A DNA stretch of 48,926 nucleotides. Origin: Vreelandella rituensis. GTDB lineage: Bacteria > Pseudomonadota > Gammaproteobacteria > Pseudomonadales > Halomonadaceae. Within the stretch, counting starts at the first letter, position 1. Each line of letters opens with the position of its first letter. The notes under the pieces are model-generated. The model was not told the origin of the DNA, ran no database searches, and saw nothing but the letters and a program-made list of their open reading frames with translations. The stretch is taken from assembly GCF_003336665.1 (NCBI RefSeq), contig NZ_QPIJ01000010.1, positions 1 through 48,926 of the forward strand, read 5' to 3'. The position numbers and the translations under genes are program-made. Shown in pieces: positions 1-8,781 of the stretch.

Positions 1-90
1 CATTTCCAGAAACTGGAACTGGTCATCAACAACGTCAAGTTCCAGGACGGAGAGCAAGTAATCGATCAGTCAGACAGGAACGCCGCCTGA
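1..90 (+). CDS. C-terminal fragment of an unidentified protein, cut by the window edge
   Basis: An open frame without a start enters from the left edge and stops with TGA at 88-90, leaving 29 residues that end in QSDRNAA. I do not recognise the family. It is read toward the recombinase genes, which lie on the other strand, and only 44 bases separate it from the end of the first of them. A gene ending this close to an AT-rich stretch (TTTGACAATAACTC at about 107-120) would fit the last part of an insertion-sequence transposase followed by its terminal repeat, but this is a guess. The other end of the gene would be needed to decide. Confidence 0.45.
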   Translation, partial: HFQKLELVINNVKFQDGEQVIDQSDRNAA

Positions 91-134
91 CCGTCGTACA
101 CCAGATTTGACAATAACTCGTCATGCGTCACCCC

Positions 135-1709
135 CTATGAACTGGCTAATTGGCGCAGGGTTTGACAATCTAAAATAACCTTACGGCAGGCCAAAATGGC
201 GCGATCCCAGAGCACTGCCGTGGTTTTATCAGTGATGATTTGCGCTCGACGACGTTCCAGCCGTTCAAGAACAGACGTGTGATCCGCCTCCAAAAGTGGT
301 TGGAATTTACCGCATCCGTAACAAGTAAAAGGTGCATCCAGGTGGCAGACTGCATCGGCACCACATATGGCTAGATCTTCAATCTGCCGATCCACTTGAT
401 TCCCGTTCTTCGCTGAGCTTTGATCCCTCACAATGGTGCCGGTAAACGCACTCACAACCAACGCGAGATGATCACTCATTTTCGCGTCAATCAAATTCAT
501 CAACTCAGCGGAGACCGCTCGATACTTTCGCACTGTCTGAGAATTTTTGTGCATCAGTGCACGTGCCATCGCCCATTCTTCCAATCCCGCATTGGAAAGA
601 TCTGTGCCAAAGGTGTGCCTGAAACGATGACCTCGACTGATTTTCAGCGGCTGATGCGTGCGATGCGAGATCGGGAAGCCAGCCATACGCTCCACTCCTG
701 CGAGCCAGCTTCTTACCAAGCGCGATGAAGTATGAAACTCCGGCTGAGGCGCGTATTCCAGTGCCTTTTGATTGGGGAGATCAATCAAAACTGGTGGGTT
801 TAAAGTGTTGCCACCCCTCTTATTTTCTACCTTACGTCGAAAAAGTGGAACATGGTTGATCGCCTTATCCCAATCGGCTTGGTCTGGATATTCCTGCCAG
901 AGTTTGGCGAGGAGAATCGCCTTATAGGCCTGCACGGTGTTGTAAAGATCTTCATCCAGGCTGAACGTCTCTACCTTTTTGCGCCAGCCCTCATCGTCGC
1001 CTCGTTGCTTCGCCCAAAAAATTCTAATTTTGTGGCCCTGATCGGTCTTGATAAAGTCATCAAAGACCATCATGCGCAGCTGTACGCCCCGCTGCCCGTA
1101 AATCATCAGCAGGCGCAGGTAAAGGTATTGCTCGGGAACTAACTGACCATGGCAAAACTGCTCATGTATCCACAGGTGCAGCGCGTCCTGCTCCACCTGT
1201 GTATAAGGGCCTTGTTCAGGGTCCAAGCTCAGGATGGCATCTTTACGGACGGACTTTTTCCTCGGCAGCGTCTTGTACGCATTATTCAGTGATTGCGAAG
1301 GGCCCTGTTCAACGGACTCGCAGGTCTGCCAAAACTCGATGAAACTGACTAGTAGAGCAAACTCACTATTGCTAAAGCGCTCCCGCAGGTTGATCAGATG
1401 ATCCTCATTGAGGATGTTAAGCCCTGCCTGCGCAGCCCGCGACATCACACTGCAGATGCTAACAACAGATCCCTGTGCCATATCTAGCATGCGGTATGCC
1501 AAGGCCGCATGTAGCCAGCGCTGCCATTCGGGCGCGACAACGGCGAGTGCGGCTTGCCAGTTAACCGAATTTTCAGCGGTTCTATCAGGCCACCAACTTA
1601 ATTCAGTGGGCGTGAAAAACCTCCCACATTTGGCCAGGCGAGGTGTGTTCAACCACGCATCGAGTGTGTACCGAGTTGGTGCTTGGAGTGCATCCACAGC
1701 TATATCCAC
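135..1709 (-). CDS. Tyrosine recombinase/integrase with C-terminal cysteine cluster
   Basis: A 524-residue protein of the tyrosine recombinase (phage integrase) superfamily, expected to cut and rejoin DNA at a specific site through a covalent 3'-phosphotyrosine. The catalytic part is visible: an arginine in GQRGVQLRMM (about residue 210), the HRFRHT box (HxxR) near residue 365, and the LMHKNSQTVRKY block whose tyrosine is the likely nucleophile. After the catalytic domain a cysteine cluster (C-x5-C-x7-C-x2-C, ending CYGCGKF) suggests a zinc-binding module, known from some transposon-type integrases. Its start ATG at 1709 shares a base with the stop of the upstream 441-residue recombinase, so the two form an operon. 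G+C is visibly lower than in the core genes to the right. A role as the second member of a mobile-element recombinase set (for example GmtZ of gamma-mobile-trio elements) is inference. Confidence 0.8.
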   Translation of the reverse strand: MDIAVDALQAPTRYTLDAWLNTPRLAKCGRFFTPTELSWWPDRTAENSVNWQAALAVVAPEWQRWLHAALAYRMLDMAQGSVVSICSVMSRAAQAGLNILNEDHLINLRERFSNSEFALLVSFIEFWQTCESVEQGPSQSLNNAYKTLPRKKSVRKDAILSLDPEQGPYTQVEQDALHLWIHEQFCHGQLVPEQYLYLRLLMIYGQRGVQLRMMVFDDFIKTDQGHKIRIFWAKQRGDDEGWRKKVETFSLDEDLYNTVQAYKAILLAKLWQEYPDQADWDKAINHVPLFRRKVENKRGGNTLNPPVLIDLPNQKALEYAPQPEFHTSSRLVRSWLAGVERMAGFPISHRTHQPLKISRGHRFRHTFGTDLSNAGLEEWAMARALMHKNSQTVRKYRAVSAELMNLIDAKMSDHLALVVSAFTGTIVRDQSSAKNGNQVDRQIEDLAICGADAVCHLDAPFTCYGCGKFQPLLEADHTSVLERLERRRAQIITDKTTAVLWDRAILACRKVILDCQTLRQLASS

Positions 1710-3034
1710 TAGGCACCTCTCTTTTTAATTTTGACTTCAGCTTTCTGACGGATGGCCTTAAACCTCTCGGAGCGTTTCTTCATTGCCTTATCTGCCTCTT
1801 CTTTCCAGAACTTCGCTCCATAGAGCGCCGGCATATTCGATTCAGGACTCCAGCCGAACATCCAGGTTAGGACTTTTTGAACTTGAGTTGTGCGATCCTC
1901 TGGCGTGAGGTTTTCAAGCTCCTCGCGCATGCTTTCGAGCATTGTGTAGACCGCGTCATGCCTTAGGATATGAGGATGGATGTGAGCCAGCTCAGGCGCT
2001 ACTTTGCCTACTCGGGGGAAAACGCCATCCAGCGCTTTGATGCTCATGGGCTTGCCTTCATTTCGTCTATGAGATACGAGCAAAAACGGGTGCTTTCTCG
2101 CCTGCGATGAGCCTTTATGAGTTTTTCTGTAGCGATATTTCGACTCATACTGGCTAATCGACTCATAAAGGTCGTCGCTCATGACCAACATGCGTTCATG
2201 CGTTTTGAATTGCGGGGCCATCGTGCGCGGATCTAAGCTTTCATTCTCAAGATTGACCACCGAGAGCTGACGACTGGGCCAGTGAATATCGCCGATCTTG
2301 ATCAAAAGCATTTCAGAGCGGCGAAGTCCCATATCGAGACCTAACAACAGAATGATGAAGTTACGCAGCTTAATTGATTCATCTGCGAATGGGTTCTCAG
2401 CACTCTCCGGATGCATGACTTTCAACAATCGACTCCGTTCCGAGGCTGTCAGCCCTTTCATCTCATCGATGCGCGTCTTTTTCCAACCTGGACTCGCCGC
2501 TTTAATTTTGCGATTAAAACGCCGTTTAACATCGTCAACCGCTTCATCTCGTGTCGAGTGATCACCGAGCTTATCGTATAGAAACGCCAGGTAATCGCGT
2601 ACTGCTTCAATACGTTGTTTAGCATGGATCTTGCCAACCGATTCGTATGCCGTTGGATGTAAGCGCATGCCCGCATACTTTTTGGCCAAGGTTACTTTGT
2701 TGAATCCAGCGTCTGACACAAACCGAGCAATTTCGCTGTCTGTCAGATACTGCGATTGGGGGCGCTGTTCCAGGCGGGAAATGAGATCGATGGATGAGAA
2801 AGCGAGGAAGCCCTCAAATACGGTCAAGTGCTCAAGATACTTTTTTGTGGTTTCCAGAGCCTTTCCCGAGAGCTCAAAGGTTACGTACAGGTTTGGGTAA
2901 TAGACGGGGATATGGTCTTGCACGAGCAGCTTTCTTCGCGCAGCATTCACCACTTGCTCGATAACTTGATAGCCCACGTTGCCCCCTGAAACATTACTTT
3001 TTTCAAGAATAGTAAAGAACAGAAATTTACACAA
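1709..3034 (-). CDS. Tyrosine recombinase, first gene of a two-recombinase operon
   Basis: A 441-residue tyrosine recombinase. The catalytic signature is seen as an arginine in LGLDMGLRRSEML (about residue 240), the HPHILRH box (HxxR) near residue 350, and a candidate tyrosine in PALYGAKFW near 410, followed by a very basic tail (KKRSERFKAIRQKAEVKIKKRGA region). The N-terminal half would be the core-binding domain. An alternative start is a GTG at 2977 (codon 20), preceded by AGGGGG four bases upstream; it would give 422 residues and removes an odd hydrophobic leader, so I consider it at least as likely as the ATG at 3034. The gene overlaps the next recombinase at 1709. Its upstream side faces ettA, a core gene, so the border of an integrated element should lie between about 3035 and 3122. 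I infer, without proof, that it could be the recombinase (GmtY-like) of a gamma-mobile-trio type element. Confidence 0.78.
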   Translation of the reverse strand: MCKFLFFTILEKSNVSGGNVGYQVIEQVVNAARRKLLVQDHIPVYYPNLYVTFELSGKALETTKKYLEHLTVFEGFLAFSSIDLISRLEQRPQSQYLTDSEIARFVSDAGFNKVTLAKKYAGMRLHPTAYESVGKIHAKQRIEAVRDYLAFLYDKLGDHSTRDEAVDDVKRRFNRKIKAASPGWKKTRIDEMKGLTASERSRLLKVMHPESAENPFADESIKLRNFIILLLGLDMGLRRSEMLLIKIGDIHWPSRQLSVVNLENESLDPRTMAPQFKTHERMLVMSDDLYESISQYESKYRYRKTHKGSSQARKHPFLLVSHRRNEGKPMSIKALDGVFPRVGKVAPELAHIHPHILRHDAVYTMLESMREELENLTPEDRTTQVQKVLTWMFGWSPESNMPALYGAKFWKEEADKAMKKRSERFKAIRQKAEVKIKKRGA

Positions 3035-3050
3035 GGAAAAACTTAACTTT

Positions 3051-3077
3051 TTGTTTTATGCTTTGAGCGCTTATAAT
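3051..3077 (+). promoter_or_regulatory. Predicted sigma70 promoter of ettA inside an inverted repeat
   Basis: A perfect -10 box TATAAT lies at 3072-3077. A -35-like TTGTTT is at 3051-3056 with a short 15-base spacer, or an overlapping weaker hexamer gives 18. The -10 box sits between the arms GCTTTGAG (3060-3067) and CTCAAAGC (3082-3089), a perfect 8-bp inverted repeat with a 14-base centre. Such placement would let a bound dimer block the polymerase; alternatively the repeat marks a recombination site of the neighbouring integrases. Confidence 0.55.
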
Positions 3078-3122
3078 CACCCTCAAAGCCCCATGATAAC
3101 TGACTTAAAGGCAAGATAGATT

Positions 3123-4811
3123 ATGTCAAAAAGTGACAAAACAGGTAAAACAGGTTCTTATGTCTTTACCATGAACCGGGTCGGCAAGGTCGTGCCGCCC
3201 AAAAAGCAAATTCTCAAGGACATTTCCTTGTCGTTCTTCCCCGGCGCCAAGATTGGTGTGCTGGGCCTTAACGGTTCGGGCAAGTCCACCCTGCTACGCA
3301 TCATGGCCGGTGTCGACAAGGAGTTCGAAGGCGAAGCGCGGCCGATGCCTAATCTCAATATTGGCTACCTGCCTCAGGAACCGGAGCTCGACGATACCAA
3401 AAACGTTCGGGATACCGTCGAGGAAGCCTTGGGCGCGATCAAGGAAGCTCAGGAAAAGCTGGATGGCGTCTACGCCGCCTATGCCGAGCCGGATGCCGAC
3501 TTCGACGCCTTGGCCAGCGAACAAGGGCGCCTGGAAAACATCATCGAAGCGGCCGATGCGCATAACCTCGAGCGCAAGCTGGAAGTCGCCGCCGAAGCCC
3601 TGCGCCTGCCGCCCTGGGATGCCAAGGTAGGTACCCTTTCCGGGGGTGAGCGTCGCCGTGTGGCCCTGTGCCGTTTGCTGCTTTCCAGCCCCGACATGCT
3701 GCTGATCGACGAACCCACTAACCACCTAGATGCCGAATCGGTGGCTTGGCTCGAGCGCTATCTGCACGACTATTCGGGTACCGTGGTGGCGATTACCCAC
3801 GACCGTTACTTCCTGGATAACGTTGCCGGCTGGATTCTGGAGCTTGACCGTGGCCAGGGCCTGCCTTTCGAAGGCAACTACTCCAACTGGCTGGAAACCA
3901 AGGAACAACGTCTCGGGCAGGAAGCCAAGCAGGAAGCGTCACGCCAGAAAGCCATTCGCCAGGAACTTGAATGGGTGCGCAGCAACACCAAGGGGCGCCA
4001 GGCCAAGAGCAAGGCGCGCCTGAATCGCTTTGAAGAGATGCAATCCGGCGATTTCCAGAAGCGCAATGAAACCAACGAAATCTACATTCCACCCGGCCCG
4101 CGCCTGGGCGACAAGGTCATCGAGTTTCATAACGTCACCAAGCGCTTCGATGACAAGCTACTCTACGAAGACCTGTCCTTCAGCATACCGCCCGGCGCGA
4201 TCGTGGGGATTGTGGGTGGCAACGGTGCCGGCAAATCCACCCTGTTCAAGTTGATTACCGGCCAGGAACAGCCCGATGCCGGTGAAGTGGTGGTCGGTGA
4301 TACCGTCAAGATCGCCTATGTCGAACAGCTGCGCGACGCCCTGGATGACAAGCAGACGGTGTGGGAAGCGGTTTCCGACGGTCAGGACCTGCTCAACATC
4401 AACGGCTACGAAGTGCCTTCGCGTGCCTATGTAGGTCGCTTCAACTTCAAGGGCAACGACCAGCAAAAGCGTCTGGACGAGCTTTCCGGTGGTGAGCGTG
4501 GCCGCCTGCAGCTGGCTCAGACCTTGAAACAGGGCGCCAATGTGCTGTTGCTGGATGAGCCCTCCAACGACCTGGACATCGAGACCCTGCGCGCCCTGGA
4601 AGAAGCGTTACTCGCCTTCCCCGGCTGTGCCATGGTGATCTCCCACGATCGCTGGTTCCTGGACCGTATCGCCACGCATATCCTGGCGTTCGAAGGCGAT
4701 TCCCAGGTGGTGTTATTTGACGGCAACTACACTGATTACGAGGCGGACCACAAGAAGCGCGTCGGCAATGACTCGCCCAAGCGCATGAAGTACAAGCGTA
4801 TCGATGCATGA
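3123..4811 (+). CDS. ettA: Energy-dependent translational throttle protein EttA (ABC-F ATPase)
   Basis: A 562-residue soluble ABC-F protein with two ATPase domains in one chain, close in length to E. coli EttA. EttA binds the ribosomal E site and slows entry into the elongation cycle when ADP is high. Domain 1 has Walker A GLNGSGKST (residues 48-56), signature LSGGERRR and Walker B LLIDEPTNHLD; a charged linker around 270-310 (RSNTKGRQAKSKARLNRFEE) is the P-site tRNA-interaction motif region; domain 2 has GGNGAGKST, LSGGERGRL and LLLDEPSNDLD. No membrane segments are present. It starts at an ATG shortly after AAAGGCAAG. It is transcribed alone, away from the recombinases, and ends at a strong hairpin terminator. 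Family identity is very secure; a switch to another ABC-F such as Uup is unlikely given the length and linker. Confidence 0.96.
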   Translation: MSKSDKTGKTGSYVFTMNRVGKVVPPKKQILKDISLSFFPGAKIGVLGLNGSGKSTLLRIMAGVDKEFEGEARPMPNLNIGYLPQEPELDDTKNVRDTVEEALGAIKEAQEKLDGVYAAYAEPDADFDALASEQGRLENIIEAADAHNLERKLEVAAEALRLPPWDAKVGTLSGGERRRVALCRLLLSSPDMLLIDEPTNHLDAESVAWLERYLHDYSGTVVAITHDRYFLDNVAGWILELDRGQGLPFEGNYSNWLETKEQRLGQEAKQEASRQKAIRQELEWVRSNTKGRQAKSKARLNRFEEMQSGDFQKRNETNEIYIPPGPRLGDKVIEFHNVTKRFDDKLLYEDLSFSIPPGAIVGIVGGNGAGKSTLFKLITGQEQPDAGEVVVGDTVKIAYVEQLRDALDDKQTVWEAVSDGQDLLNINGYEVPSRAYVGRFNFKGNDQQKRLDELSGGERGRLQLAQTLKQGANVLLLDEPSNDLDIETLRALEEALLAFPGCAMVISHDRWFLDRIATHILAFEGDSQVVLFDGNYTDYEADHKKRVGNDSPKRMKYKRIDA

Positions 4812-4851
4812 TGCTAGCTTCATGGTAGCTATCGATAACCGCGCTTGACTG

Positions 4852-4880
4852 AAAAAGGCCCCGAGGGGCCTTTTTCGTTT
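4852..4880. terminator. Intrinsic terminator between convergent ettA and coq7
   Basis: A 10-bp stem AAAAAGGCCC / GGGCCTTTTT with a four-base CGAG loop, followed by a T-rich stretch. The A run on the left side makes it work for both strands, which suits the two convergent genes. Confidence 0.9.
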
Positions 4881-4911
4881 TTTAACCGCTTTTATTTCTC
4901 ACTACCCGGGG

Positions 4912-5553
4912 CTATACCCGATAGACGCTTTTGGTCATGACCTTGGACATCAGGGACATGCCCAGCTTTACCGGCGCAGGAAAACGTGCGCCACCCGCCT
5001 CCAGCGCCAGCTGGGCGTGGTGGGCTTCATCGATCGCCATTTGCTTGAGAATTGCCCGAGAACGCTTGTCGGCTTGCGGCAAGGTTTTCATGTGTTCTTC
5101 CAGGTGCTTTCCCACTTGATCTTCGGTGGCGGCGACGAATCCCAGGCTGATCTTGTCACCGATGGCGCCCGCCGTGGCGCCGATCCCGAACGAGGCGGCG
5201 TAGAACAAAGGGTTGAGGTAACTGGTGCGCCCTTCAAGCTCCTGCAGCCGCTGGTCGCACCAGGCCAGATGGTCGATTTCTTCCTGGGCCGCCTCTTCCA
5301 TCTGGCCACGCACCTGGGGCAACTTAGCGGTCATTCCCTGCCCCTGATACAGCGCCTGGGCACAGACTTCACCGGTATGGTTGATCCGCATCAGCCCCTC
5401 GGCATGGCGACGCTCCTGCTCATCAAGCGGCTCTTCGGCCAACTTCCCGGCGGGATTGGGCCGATACGGCTGCGCCGCCCGCGGCACCAGGGTACGCAAC
5501 ACGGTATCGAATTGATGAATAAGATTATCCGTACGACTGAGATTACGACGCAT
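4912..5553 (-). CDS. coq7: 3-demethoxyubiquinol 3-hydroxylase (Coq7 family)
   Basis: A 213-residue Coq7/UbiF-replacing hydroxylase that adds the last ring hydroxyl in ubiquinone synthesis. The four-helix carboxylate-bridged diiron site is readable: Glu62 (HTGEV), the pair E92-x2-H95 in EEIDHLAW, Glu144 in ATEDQV, and E176-x2-H179 in IDEAHHA. Such proteins associate with the membrane but have no clear transmembrane helix here. Length and motif order match the bacterial family seen in Pseudomonas and Halomonas, where Coq7 takes the place of the flavin enzyme UbiF. It is followed downstream only by the shared terminator and stands apart from the HIT gene upstream by 33 bases. Confidence 0.95.
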   Translation of the reverse strand: MRRNLSRTDNLIHQFDTVLRTLVPRAAQPYRPNPAGKLAEEPLDEQERRHAEGLMRINHTGEVCAQALYQGQGMTAKLPQVRGQMEEAAQEEIDHLAWCDQRLQELEGRTSYLNPLFYAASFGIGATAGAIGDKISLGFVAATEDQVGKHLEEHMKTLPQADKRSRAILKQMAIDEAHHAQLALEAGGARFPAPVKLGMSLMSKVMTKSVYRV

Positions 5554-5586
5554 GGCGATTGCCTCCCTTGATGAGCATGACGCCCT

Positions 5587-5928
5587 TTAACCGGCGGGCC
5601 AGGTGAATTGCCGGCCTCCCAGAAGGTGCATGTGAAGGTGAAAGACCGTCTGGCCGCCCTTTTCGTTGCAGTTCATGACCACCCGATAACCATCATCGGC
5701 AAAGCCGTGATCCTTGGCCAGCTTGGCGGCGGTGTACTGCAGCCGGCCGATAGTCGCAAGGTCGCCTTCCTCGATATCGTTCAGGGTGGCGATGTGCTTT
5801 TTGGGTACAATCAGGATATGCGTCGGCGCCTGGGGCGAGAGGTCGTCAAAGGCCAGCACCTCGTCGTCTTCATAGACGATATTCGCCGGTATCTCCTGAT
5901 TGATGATCTTGCAAAACAGACAATCCAT
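5587..5928 (-). CDS. HIT family nucleotide hydrolase/transferase
   Basis: A 113-residue histidine triad protein of the HinT type, acting on purine nucleoside phosphoramidates or acyl-adenylates. The diagnostic His-x-His-x-His box is HLHMHLLGG near the C terminus, and the N terminus DCLFCKII carries the Cys pair common in this branch. An upstream in-frame ATG would add 22 residues, but the ATG at 5928 has AAGGAG seven to eight bases ahead and matches the usual family start, so I chose it. It lies between coq7 and prkB on the same strand. The physiological substrate cannot be told from sequence. Confidence 0.93.
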   Translation of the reverse strand: MDCLFCKIINQEIPANIVYEDDEVLAFDDLSPQAPTHILIVPKKHIATLNDIEEGDLATIGRLQYTAAKLAKDHGFADDGYRVVMNCNEKGGQTVFHLHMHLLGGRQFTWPAG

Positions 5929-5990
5929 GAAAAAGTCTCCTTGTGTTGCATGTCGTTGCGTCATTGGTTGGCTACCTGAATTCGGGTCTC

Positions 5991-6863
5991 TCAACGAAAC
6001 CGGCGCTGGGCCAGAAGATGACGTACCAGCGGTGCCAGGATCAACTCCATGGCCAGCGATAGGCGTGAGCCCGGCACGACCAGCGTATGCGGCCGCGTCA
6101 TGAAGGAATCCTTGATCATTGCCAGGAGCCAGGGAAAATCCACGGTGGATGGGTCGCGAAAACGAATCACCACGAATGACTCGGCATCCGTGGGAATGTC
6201 CTGCACCTCGAAGGGGTTCGAGGTATCCACGGTGGGCACTCGCTGAAAGTTGATGTGAGTGCGTGAAAACTGCGGCTGAATGTAGCGCACGTAGTCGTCC
6301 ATGCGCCCCAGAATGGTATCGATCACCGCTTCCTGCGAATAGCCGCGCAACTTGGTGTCACGGTCGATCTTCTGGATCCACTCCAGGTTCATGGTCGGGG
6401 CGACGCCCACCAGCAAGTCCACGTGCCGGGCAATATCATGCTCTTCGGTCACCAGCCCACCATGAAGGCCTTCATAGAACAGTAGATCGGTACCGCAGGG
6501 CAGCGCCTGCCATTCGGTAAAGGTGCCCACACGACAGCCGGCTTCGATCATCTGCTTGTCTTCGGCATGGATGTAATGCCGAAAGGTGCCAGTACCCTGC
6601 TCGCCGTACTCGATAAACAGATTTTCCAGCCGGTCCAACTGATTGGCTTCCACGGCAAAATGCGAAAGCTCGTTCTTGCGTTCGGGCTCTTCGCGGAAGA
6701 TACGGTGAAGATCGTCCCGGGTATAGCGGTGAAAGGCATCACCGTCGACCACGGCGGCATGCACATCCTCGCGCAGGAACATGCGTTCGAAACTGCGTCT
6801 GACCGTGGTGGTACCCGCCCCCGAGGAGCCGGTCACCGCGATGATCGGATATTCCCGTGACAT
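5991..6863 (-). CDS. prkB: Phosphoribulokinase-like protein PrkB
   Basis: A 290-residue P-loop kinase of the phosphoribulokinase/uridine kinase family, the same size as E. coli PrkB (YhfF neighbourhood product). The ATP loop is GSSGAGTTT at residues 12-20 and further family blocks such as [11 protein letters not shown] and FYEGLHGG follow. Heterotrophic bacteria without a Calvin cycle also carry this gene and its true substrate is not settled, so the phosphoribulokinase name is a family label. The start ATG overlaps the stop of the upstream thioesterase (TGATG), so the two are translationally coupled. Confidence 0.88.
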   Translation of the reverse strand: MSREYPIIAVTGSSGAGTTTVRRSFERMFLREDVHAAVVDGDAFHRYTRDDLHRIFREEPERKNELSHFAVEANQLDRLENLFIEYGEQGTGTFRHYIHAEDKQMIEAGCRVGTFTEWQALPCGTDLLFYEGLHGGLVTEEHDIARHVDLLVGVAPTMNLEWIQKIDRDTKLRGYSQEAVIDTILGRMDDYVRYIQPQFSRTHINFQRVPTVDTSNPFEVQDIPTDAESFVVIRFRDPSTVDFPWLLAMIKDSFMTRPHTLVVPGSRLSLAMELILAPLVRHLLAQRRFR

Positions 6864-7315
6864 CAGGCTTTCTCCGCCTCGGCAAGCACGGCCAGAACCG
6901 TCTCTGGAATGGCGACCGGACGCCCGGTTCGTGCATCGACCAGCAGCTGATTGACGCGTGCCGTCGCCACGACCTCACCGTCGCTTTTATCACCAGCACT
7001 TTTAACTACGCGGTGATAAATGCTCAATGCCTTGCCCTGGGGGGTGGGAATAGCGGTTTCCACGCTCAGGCTATCCGGCCAACGCGCCTCGCTCTGATAC
7101 TGCACGGCAAGATCCGCCACCACGCTGGGATAGCCATGCATGTCCCATTCGGTCAGCCCCAGTGATGCCAGCGCCTGAATGCGAGCTTCATGCAGCAGCG
7201 AGACCAAGGCATCGTGGCCCAAGTGATGCCCGTAGTTCATGTCGGTCACGCGCACCGTCATCGGGTGACGATGGAAAACCGCCTCATGGGGAAATACCAA
7301 CTTCACACGTTCCAT
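6863..7315 (-). CDS. Acyl-CoA thioesterase-like protein (hotdog fold, 4HBT type)
   Basis: A 150-residue single hotdog-domain protein. The block MTVRVTDMNYGHHLGHDALVSLLHEAR is typical of 4-hydroxybenzoyl-CoA/YbgC-type thioesterases, with the helix that follows the catalytic acidic residue. It would hydrolyse an acyl-CoA in the cytoplasm; the chain length is not predictable. Its stop codon overlaps the prkB start, so the pair is one operon, though no common pathway is evident. A Shine-Dalgarno GGAAA lies just before the ATG. Confidence 0.82.
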   Translation of the reverse strand: MERVKLVFPHEAVFHRHPMTVRVTDMNYGHHLGHDALVSLLHEARIQALASLGLTEWDMHGYPSVVADLAVQYQSEARWPDSLSVETAIPTPQGKALSIYHRVVKSAGDKSDGEVVATARVNQLLVDARTGRPVAIPETVLAVLAEAEKA

Positions 7316-7387
7316 GCTTGTTTCCTTTCAGGCTGCTTCGGGGCATGAGGCTCGAGCTCATGAATTCATGCGTTCTCACGCAGGCTT

Positions 7388-8683
7388 TTACGAGCGCTGG
7401 CTTTCGCGGGCAATGGCGCGAAAGCCGATATCGCGGCGATACTCGACCTGCGTCCAGTCGATCTCGGCCACCCCTTGATAGGCCGTCTGCTGCGCCGCAG
7501 AGACGCTTTCGCCCAGCGCCGTCACACACAGCACCCGGCCTCCAGTGGCCACGAACTGCCCCTGGGCATTTTCCTGGGTGCCGGCGTGGAAGACCTTGCA
7601 ACCGGTTCCGGTAACATTATCCAGGCCGTGAATCACGTCGCCCTTGCGGTAGTCGCCCGGATAGCCTCCGGCCGCCATCACCACCCCCACCGCTGCACGC
7701 GGGTCCCACTCACAATGTTTGCCTTCCAGCTGCCCTCGGGCACCCGCCAGGCAGAGTTCAGCAAGATCCGAACGCAGGCGCAGCATGATCGGCTGGGTTT
7801 CCGGGTCACCGAAACGGCAGTTGTATTCGATCACCTTGGGGTTGCCTTGCGCATCGATCATCAGGCCGGCATACAGAAAGCCGCTATACGGATGGCCTTC
7901 GGCGGCCATCGCTTCAACCGTGGGCAGGATGACCCGCTCCATGATGCGTTGATCGACCTCGGGGGTAACCACCGGTGCCGGTGAATAGGCGCCCATGCCC
8001 CCGGTATTGGGGCCGGTATCGCCGTCGTAGGCACGTTTGTGGTCCTGGCTGGTCGCCATGGGCACCACATGCTTGCCATCGACCATGACGATAAAGCTGG
8101 CTTCCTCGCCTTCAAGAAATTCTTCGATCACCACCCGTGCCCCGGCGTTACCGAAGGTGTTAGCTTCGAGCATGTCGCGAATGGCCGCTTCCGCTTCGGC
8201 TTCGCTCATGGCGACGATCACGCCCTTGCCGGCGGCCAGGCCATCGGCCTTGATCACGATCGGCGCGCCCTGGCGCTTCAGGTATTCAAGAGCGGGCGCC
8301 ACTTCGGTAAATGTCTGGTAATCGGCACTGGGAATATGGTGACGAGCCAGGAAATCCTTGGTGAAGGACTTGGACCCCTCAAGCTGAGCGGCAGCCCGGG
8401 TGGGGCCGAAAATAGCCAGCCCGGCCGCTTGAAAACGATCCACGACACCTTCCACCAGCGGCGCTTCGGGGCCGACAATGGTCAGACCCACCGCCTGAGC
8501 GGTGGCAAAATCCACCAGCACATCGAGATCGACGGCTTGAATGGCGACATTGGCAACCTTCGGCTCTTGGGCGGTGCCAGCATTGCCCGGGGCGACGAAC
8601 ACTTGCTCGACATTTTTCGACTGGGCTATTTTCCAAGCCAGTGCATGTTCGCGGCCACCGCCGCCAATAATCAAAACCTTCAT
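7388..8683 (-). CDS. purD: Phosphoribosylamine-glycine ligase (GARS)
   Basis: A 431-residue ATP-grasp enzyme for the second step of purine synthesis (phosphoribosylamine + glycine + ATP to GAR). The N-terminal domain begins KVLIIGGGGREHALAWK; the ATP-grasp domain shows KADGLAAGKGV and EEFLEGEEASF; the DHKRAYDGDTGPNTGGMG block is the family signature. Full length for the monofunctional bacterial form. It is not next to purH, its usual partner, within this window. Upstream lies phaR on the same strand with a 98-base gap. Confidence 0.97.
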   Translation of the reverse strand: MKVLIIGGGGREHALAWKIAQSKNVEQVFVAPGNAGTAQEPKVANVAIQAVDLDVLVDFATAQAVGLTIVGPEAPLVEGVVDRFQAAGLAIFGPTRAAAQLEGSKSFTKDFLARHHIPSADYQTFTEVAPALEYLKRQGAPIVIKADGLAAGKGVIVAMSEAEAEAAIRDMLEANTFGNAGARVVIEEFLEGEEASFIVMVDGKHVVPMATSQDHKRAYDGDTGPNTGGMGAYSPAPVVTPEVDQRIMERVILPTVEAMAAEGHPYSGFLYAGLMIDAQGNPKVIEYNCRFGDPETQPIMLRLRSDLAELCLAGARGQLEGKHCEWDPRAAVGVVMAAGGYPGDYRKGDVIHGLDNVTGTGCKVFHAGTQENAQGQFVATGGRVLCVTALGESVSAAQQTAYQGVAEIDWTQVEYRRDIGFRAIARESQRS

Positions 8684-8781
8684 CTGTTTCCTTCTCGACC
8701 TGGGAAGCTTTCAGTGCGTTGCAGCATTATGCCACAGCGTAGGCGGCCTGGCTTAATCCCGCCATGGCAGGGTCACCCGGC

